From positions 1 through 12,068 of the forward strand of contig CALFLO010000172.1 of the NCBI GenBank assembly GCA_937880175.1: 12,068 nt of DNA, given 5' to 3'. Position numbers and translations under genes: made by a program. Source of the stretch: an uncultured Gluconobacter sp. Its GTDB lineage: Bacteria; Pseudomonadota; Alphaproteobacteria; Acetobacterales; Acetobacteraceae. The notes below the pieces were generated by a model. The model was given only the letters and a program-made list of their open reading frames with translations. It was not told the DNA's origin and did no database searches. Shown in pieces: positions 8,401 to 12,068 of this stretch; the first letter of the stretch is position 1, and each line of letters starts with the position of its first letter.

Positions 8401-8501
8401 GGCCGCTTGCGACTGTTGTGATTGGAGGTCTTGTGACATCGACCCTGCTCACTTTGCTTGTTCTACCAACCCTTTATGCTAGCCTGTTTCGGAAGCGCTG
8501 A
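5445..8501 (+). CDS. czcA: Heavy-metal efflux RND transporter (HME-RND), CzcA-like inner-membrane pump
   Basis: This 1018-residue proton-driven pump takes metal from periplasm or membrane and passes it through the adaptor and outer-membrane channel. TM1 is at about 12-30, followed by PVPDISPRQVMVTVTAPGL and EVEKLITFPVE, the HME-RND N-terminal signature. TM2-6 lie at about 335-490. The second periplasmic domain runs to about 850, and TM8-12 cover about 858-1015. The TM4 proton-relay motif DFGMIVDSSLVVVE keeps all three acidic residues (Asp393, Asp399, Glu406), with the same spacing as CzcA Asp402, Asp408 and Glu415. This supports Zn/Co/Cd-type rather than Cu/Ag (CusA-type) transport. It differs from the usual DFGxxxDGAxxxVEN by SS for GA and His for the final Asn. 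It is slightly shorter than classical CzcA (about 1060 residues), with no visible frame break. GGAG lies 7 nt before the ATG. It is the last gene of the operon. Confidence 0.93.
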   Translation: MLFEFFQKQRFFVFGLIFALLITGLACVEGLPVEPVPDISPRQVMVTVTAPGLATEEVEKLITFPVETSLTALPGLIDLRSVSRTGVSAVYLQFDDATDIDLDRARVAERLPAARESVAVPGVSVQMGPRTTGMGEIMQFQIRGPGYSLMDLNRIMHWTVAPELRLLAGVAEVNINGGAEQTFQVTLDPLRLRTYGVTVTDVYQAVDRNNASAGGGWIAHQAEQQVIVGRALVGDLNDFGLIPVRIGRNGHVIRVQDVGSIALGPRTRLGAATRDGNGEIVRGAVMMQDGASSNAVLANIRKALPGIQKLLPAGVTLDPYYMRSTLTGETISTVKENLLIGAALVLVVLIVVLGDWRASLVIASAIPAALLSAFIGMRVFGVSANLLSLGAIDFGMIVDSSLVVVEHFMTLREAEGTKRSMRDTAIEAAKSVVRPVTFSIFVITMVYLPILTLEDIEGKMFRPMAQTVAMALLASLIYCFICIPVLAAVLLRDPKSHQETRFVQFVRRYYEPMLAWSEKHSRTVIIVTISVFLVSVGLATRLGGEFIPTLEEGSLTTTVTRWPSASLPTVIDEIGKQERIIRSFPEVQTVVTNIGTPAVPTDPMGPNESDSFIILKPLSQWKTGRTQDQLVQAMADTLKAKLPSANYEWSQPIQMRMDELLSGVRTQIAISVYGDDLEELAKLADEVTSAVAAVPGAADVAPQGDGTVPFMHIDINRDAAARRGVAVSDALAQITAIGGLIGKPVVVGNAIIPTQIRLDPTSTLSVSMIGNLPVRRLDGQGWVLLSDIAKLQVIDGPSRIDRDRIHRRVIVQANVRGRDVSSFVAAAQKAVAEKVRLPSGYRLEWAGQFENLKSAMQRLGLVLPIALLLIFALLIAALGSFRAASLVFINLPIAATGGIFALTLRGLPFSIAASIGFIALFGVAILNGVVLVSQIRALQEAGIDAATAAFEAARARFRPVIATASVASLGFFPMAFSGSMGAEVERPLATVVIGGLVTSTLLTLLVLPTLYASLFRKR

Positions 8502-8576
8502 ATTCAGAGGACATACGAGCCTTTTGTGACTACTTCATTTCACCGTTGCCGCCAACCATGGCGTTTGCATCCCACA

Positions 8577-8777
8577 CTAACCTTCCTGTGCGGTGGATGT
8601 CGGTCGGTTAGGATGCGGCCGATCATCAGGAATTTCAAAGTCTGTACACTCGTTCGATTCACGAAGAAGACCTAGAAGTGCATCAGGAACGGGCTCATTG
8701 ATAATGCTACCAAACCGCGCACGAAAATGCTGTTTTATCCAGAATTTGACGATCTGGTCCTCAGACTCGATGTCCAT
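8577..8777 (-). CDS. Small NepR-like anti-sigma factor (general stress response)
   Basis: This 66-residue protein contains FRARFGSIINEPVPDALLGL (residues 18-37) followed by LRE. It closely fits the NepR core pattern, in which a helix ending in EPVPD is followed by a Leu-rich helix. In Alphaproteobacteria NepR holds the ECF sigma factor EcfG inactive until phosphorylated PhyR sequesters NepR. The flanks, an acidic N-terminus and a polar Pro-rich tail, are unstructured-looking, as is usual for NepR. The start is supported by GAAGG 9 nt upstream. The gene converges on czcA, leaving 75 bp between stops. No ecfG follows it and no phyR is next to it in this window, so it is an orphan here. The transposon end at 8851 is 73 bp upstream of the start and may have replaced its promoter. 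The match is based on one short motif, so function is probable, not certain. Confidence 0.66.
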   Translation of the reverse strand: MDIESEDQIVKFWIKQHFRARFGSIINEPVPDALLGLLRESNECTDFEIPDDRPHPNRPTSTAQEG

Positions 8778-8850
8778 CTCCGAATACCTTCCATGACCGA
8801 TCAGTGAATTAAGTCACGGTCCTGCGGCCCCAACGTCATGAGGTGATCCA

Positions 8851-8888
8851 GGGGTCGTTTGCGGGAGGGGGCGAAATCCTACGCTAAG
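8851..8888 (+). repeat. 38-bp terminal inverted repeat of the Tn3-family transposon
   Basis: The sequence starts GGGGTCGTTTGCGGG and ends ATCCTACGCTAAG, exactly 38 bp, with the GGGG...TACGCTAAG ends typical of the Tn21/Tn501/Tn5393 branch. From memory it is nearly identical to the Tn5393 repeat. The tnpR stop codon (8879-8881) falls inside it. The second copy is beyond the window. Confidence 0.9.
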
Positions 8889-9493
8889 CTGAGAACGCGC
8901 TTCCCATAATCCCTGAGCTCGCCCTTCGGTCCGACATATCTGTATAGAGTGACGCGCTCGATCCCGAGTTCCTTGCACAGATCGGAAACAGACGTGTCGC
9001 GCTGCGCCATGGCGGCCTGGGCGAGACGCACCTGTGCTTTGGTCAGGGCGAATTTTCGCCCTCCCTTTCGTCCGCGCGCTCTGGCTGCGGCAAGGCCAGC
9101 CATGGTGCGCTCGCGGATCAGATCCCGCTCGAACTCGGCCAGAGTGGCAAAGATACCGAACACCATGCGGCCGGATGCGGTCGTGGTGTCGATCTGAGCG
9201 CCTTTTCCGGTCAGCACACGCAGGCCGATCCTGCGGTCTGACAGATCCTTCACGGTGTTGACCAGGTGGGCGAGCGAGCGCCCGAGGCGATCGAGTTTCC
9301 AGACCACCAGCACATCGCCGTCGCGCAAGGATTTGAGGCATGCAGCTAAGCCGGGCCGATCATCGCGGCTACCGGATGCACGATCATCATAAATATTACC
9401 TGGCTCGATACCGGCGGCACGCAGGGCGTCGTGCTGGAGGTCGAGGGATTGGGAACCATCGGCTTTGGAGACGCGGGCATATCCGATCAGCAT
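8879..9493 (-). CDS. tnpR: Tn3-family serine resolvase TnpR
   Basis: This 204-residue serine recombinase would resolve transposition cointegrates by recombination at res. The N-terminal catalytic domain begins MLIGYARVSKADGSQ with nucleophile Ser9. Active-site arginines sit in DRLGR (68-72), and the conserved GRMVFGIFATLAEFERDLIRE (108-128) leads into the long E-helix. A GRKGGRKF linker and a C-terminal helix-turn-helix (about 152-188, ending in RVTLYRYV) bind DNA. The length is normal for Tn3-type resolvases. The start at MLIGYARVS matches the family N-terminus; an upstream extension of 27 residues is possible in frame but would run through the res region. The gene is divergent from tnpA across 125 bp, where TnpR normally also represses both promoters. 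Its last codons and stop lie inside the terminal repeat, so the coding region ends at the very edge of the element. The gene looks intact. Confidence 0.94.
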   Translation of the reverse strand: MLIGYARVSKADGSQSLDLQHDALRAAGIEPGNIYDDRASGSRDDRPGLAACLKSLRDGDVLVVWKLDRLGRSLAHLVNTVKDLSDRRIGLRVLTGKGAQIDTTTASGRMVFGIFATLAEFERDLIRERTMAGLAAARARGRKGGRKFALTKAQVRLAQAAMAQRDTSVSDLCKELGIERVTLYRYVGPKGELRDYGKRVLSLA

Positions 9494-9618
9494 GTTTCTT
9501 AAACGTTGGTTTGAAGCGGTGACGAACATGAGCACATAAGCTTGCACTATTGTGTATCTTAACCAGCATCGCAATCAAACTATCTCAAACCTTACCTTGG
9601 AAAGAATAAGGAGCATGT
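9494..9618. promoter_or_regulatory. Divergent tnpR/tnpA intergenic region, probable res site and promoters
   Basis: In Tn3-type elements with divergent tnpR and tnpA, the roughly 120-bp gap holds the res subsites and both promoters; this gap is 125 bp. It is more AT-rich than the flanks. An imperfect dyad, CACATA (9533-9538) and TATTGTG (9548-9554), around AAGCTTGCAC is a candidate resolvase subsite. AAGGAG (9608-9613), 5 nt before ATG 9619, is the tnpA ribosome binding site and selects that ATG over an out-of-frame ATG at 9615. Individual subsites I-III could not be assigned with confidence. Confidence 0.6.
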
Positions 9619-12068
9619 ATGCCGCGTCGCGTGACCCTGACCGATCGACAGCGCGAGGCGCTGTTTCACTTACCGGTCGATCAAGGTGATCTGCTGCGGC
9701 ACTATACCCTTAGCGATGAGGATCTCGGGCATATCCGCCAGCGCCGGCGCGCCCACAACCGTTTCGGCTTCGCGCTGCAACTGTGCGTCCTGCGCTACCC
9801 GGGCCGGGTACTCACCCCTGGCGAGCTGATCCCGGCACAGGTATCGGATTTCATCGCGGCCCAGCTCGGGCTGAGCCGTGACGATCTACTCCTCTATGCC
9901 GCGCGCGAGGAGACCCGGCATGAGCATCTGGCGGACCTACGCCGGATCTACGGCTATCGCTCCTTTTCGGGGCGGGGCGCACGGGATTTGCGCGATTGGA
10001 TCGCTCGGGAAGCCGAGGCGGCGACATCGAATGAGGATCTTGCCCGTCGCTTCGTTGCAGAGTGTCGCCGCACCCGCACAATCCTTCCCGGTTTCTCAAC
10101 GATTGAGCGCCTTTGTGCCGATGCACTGGTCAAGGCCGAACGCAGGATCGAAGATCGTATCGCCCATCGCATAACACCAGCCCTGAGCGAGAATTTGGCT
10201 CATCTGTTAGAGAATACGGTGGATGGTCGCATCACCCGCTTCGTATGGCTGCGACAGTTCGAAGTTGGCGCAAATTCGGCGGCGGCCAATCGGCTGATGG
10301 ATCGACTGGAATATCTCCACAAGTTCGATCTTCCGGCAGATTTGCTGGACGGCGTTCCCGCGCATCGTGTGACCCGCCTTCGCCGGCAGGGCGAGCGCTA
10401 TTACGCCGACGGCATGCGCGATCTGCCCGAAGGCAGGCGGCTTGCAATCCTCGCTGTCTGCACCATGGAATGGCGGTCATCTCTGGCTGATGTCATCGTG
10501 GAGACCCACGATCGCATCGTAGGCCGTCTCTATCGGGTCTCCGAACGCCTTTGCAGCACCAAGATCGCCGACGAAAAGGCGGCCGTTCGGGACACGCTGA
10601 AGTCTTTTGCTGAAATCGGTGGTGCTTTGCTTGGAGCGCAGGACGATGGCGCATCCCTGGACGGGATAATCACCACCGGTCCAGGCTGGGAACGGTTCAG
10701 AACCCTTGTCGCCACGGCCTCTGCGTTGACCAATGTGCTCGCTGCCGACCCGCTCAGCCGTGTGCTGGACGGCTATCATCGCTTCCGCCTCTATGCGCCC
10801 AGGATGCTGCGCCTGCTCGACATGCAGGCGGCGCCGATTGCCAAGCCTCTTCTGACGGCTATCGCGCTGCTACAGAGCGGGATCAAATCCGATCCTCCTA
10901 TGGATTTTCTACGTCCCAACTCCAAATGGCATCGCCATCTTCGCGCTGCGCCCGCCGGCGACTACCGACTTTGGGAAATCGCGGTGCTGTTCCATATCCG
11001 CGACGCTTTCCGGTCCGGCGACATATGGCTGGCAAAATCGCGCCGCTATGGCGACCTCAAGCAGATCCTGGTCCCGCCACAGGCGATAGAGCAGACCGCG
11101 CGGTTCGCTGTGCCGCTGCAACCCGGCGAATGGCTTGCCGAGCGCAGGGCTCGACTGGATACACAACTGAAGGCGCTTGGCCGCGCGGCGCGAACCGGTA
11201 CGATCCCAGGCGGCATCATCGAGAACGGCAAGCTGCACATCGACAAGCTGAAGGCTGACACACCCGAAGGCACTGAGGATCTCGTACTCGATCTCTATCA
11301 ACAGCTCCCGTCCACGAGGATCACCGATTTGTTGCTGGAAGTCGATGAGCGAACCGGATTCTCCGAGGCTTTCACGCATCTGCGCACTGGCGTGCCTTGC
11401 CGCGACCAGATCGGCCTGATGAACGTGTTGTTGGCGGAAGGCGTCAATCTTGGTCTACGCAAGATGGCAGCGGCGACCAATACGCACAGCTTCTGGGAAT
11501 TGCTGCGGATCGCACGCTGGCATGTCGAAGGCAGCGCCTATGATCGGGCGCTCGCCATGATCGTGGAAGCCCATGCCGCTCTGCCTATGTCCGCCTTCTA
11601 GGGACAAGGGAAATCTGCATCCAGCGACGGGCAGTTCTTCCTTGCTACCGAGCAGGGCGAAGCGATGAATCTGATCAACGCGAAATATGGCAACGTCCCA
11701 GGCCTCAAGGGATACAGCCATGTGTCCGATCAATATGCACCCTTCGCTACCCAGGTCATCCCAGCAACGGTCAGCGAGGCACCTTATATACTCGATGGGC
11801 TGCTCATGAATGACGCAGGCCGCCGCGTCCGCCGGCATTTTGCCGACACGGGTGGCTTTACCGATCATGTGTTCGCCGTCAGCTCCTTGCTCGGCTACAG
11901 GTTCGCACCGCGTATCCGAGATCTCTCTCAGAAAAGACTCTATGCCTTCACGCCCAACGCGACGCCCGCCAATGTGCGAGCGCTGGTTGGCGGCAAAATC
12001 AATGAACCGCTCATCGAGCGCAACTGGCCCGACATCCTGCGCGTCACGGCAACGATCGCAGCGGGCAT
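9619..12068 (+). pseudogene. tnpA: Tn3-family transposase TnpA, interrupted by an amber codon and running off the window
   Basis: TnpA of Tn3 elements (about 950-1000 residues) binds the terminal repeats and catalyses replicative transposition with a DDE domain. The N-terminal part opens MPRRVTLTDRQREALFHLPV and contains HNRFGFALQLCVLRYPGR, both Tn3/Tn5393-type DNA-binding regions. The frame reads cleanly for 660 codons to ALPMSAF, then meets TAG (11599-11601). The same frame then resumes family sequence: SSDGQFF, KGYSHVSDQYAPFATQVIP, SEAPYILDGLL and DTGGFTDHVFAV, to the window edge at codon 816. The expected residue at the stop is Trp (family F-W-G). The likely catalytic aspartates, Asp670 in SDGQ and Asp743 in DTGG, are 73 residues apart, as in relatives, and both lie after the stop. 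The catalytic Glu is outside the window. Without amber suppression the product lacks the catalytic domain. A sequencing error is the main alternative. Confidence 0.88.
11599..11601 (+). other. In-frame amber (TAG) nonsense codon in tnpA, probably TGG to TAG
   Basis: Family homology continues in the same frame on both sides (ALPMSAF before, then GQGKSASSDGQFF after). Relatives carry Trp at this position, so a single G-to-A change in TGG explains the stop. There is no sign of a frameshift or insertion here. Confidence 0.85.

Larger units (their letters stand above)
8851..12068 (+). mobile_element. Tn3-family transposon related to Tn5393, left part only
   Basis: The element begins with a 38-bp terminal inverted repeat at 8851 and contains tnpR (minus), an intergenic res region and tnpA (plus), running off the right edge. 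Repeat sequence, gene order and protein type all resemble Tn5393-like elements. No passenger gene lies between the repeat and tnpR. If cargo is present, it must be right of tnpA, outside the window. The 5 bp just outside the left end are ATCCA (8846-8850), the candidate target duplication; the partner copy is not in view. Confidence 0.88.

Noticed and set aside
8550..8566. Hairpin CGCCA-ACCA-TGGCG followed by TTT after czcA as a terminator
   Set aside because: The stem is only 5 bp and the T-run three bases; too weak to call a terminator, though it lies between convergent genes.
8593..8796. 67-codon plus-strand frame between czcA and the transposon
   Set aside because: It lies opposite the NepR-like gene, has no recognisable motif, and the minus-strand frame has a clear family core and ribosome binding site.
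9494..9574. 27-residue N-terminal extension of the resolvase
   Set aside because: It would translate through the res/promoter region, and the family N-terminus matches MLIGYARVS at 9493.

Overview
The window looks alphaproteobacterial. The coding is GC-rich, a short NepR-like anti-sigma protein is present (a family known from Alphaproteobacteria), and the Tn3-family transposon resembles Tn5393. The metal genes suggest an acetic-acid-bacterium-like host (Acetobacteraceae), but that placement is inference. The layout, accessory metal-resistance genes abutting a transposon, would fit a plasmid or genomic island.

Positions 1-8501 are a divergent heavy-metal efflux locus. On the minus strand, a PbrR/CadR-type MerR regulator (311-754) is followed 50 nt later by a cation diffusion facilitator gene that loses family similarity after about 69 residues and stops (6-260). 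On the plus strand, a MerR-type promoter with a 19-bp spacer and a perfect dyad (765-795) drives four tightly packed genes: a Zn/Cd/Pb P-type ATPase (830-2989), a TolC/CzcC-like outer-membrane protein (2996-4282), a CzcB-like periplasmic adaptor (4279-5442) and a CzcA-like RND pump (5445-8501). Together the ATPase would move metal from cytoplasm to periplasm and the tripartite RND complex from periplasm to outside, under one metal-sensing switch.

Positions 8502-8850 hold a short minus-strand gene for a NepR-like anti-sigma factor (8577-8777). No phyR or ecfG partner is visible in the window, and a transposon end lies only 73 bp upstream of its start.

Positions 8851-12068 are the left part of a Tn3-family transposon: a 38-bp terminal inverted repeat, a serine resolvase (tnpR, minus strand) whose stop codon lies inside that repeat, an intergenic res/promoter region, and tnpA on the plus strand, which runs off the window. 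tnpA carries an in-frame amber codon where relatives have a tryptophan, just before the first catalytic aspartate, so this copy probably encodes no active transposase.

I see no tRNA, rRNA or CRISPR array. I did not find a wholly new system. The most unusual points are the combined MerR/ATPase/CBA/CDF locus, the orphan NepR next to a transposon end, the tnpA amber mutation, and variant residues in the proton-relay helix of the RND pump.
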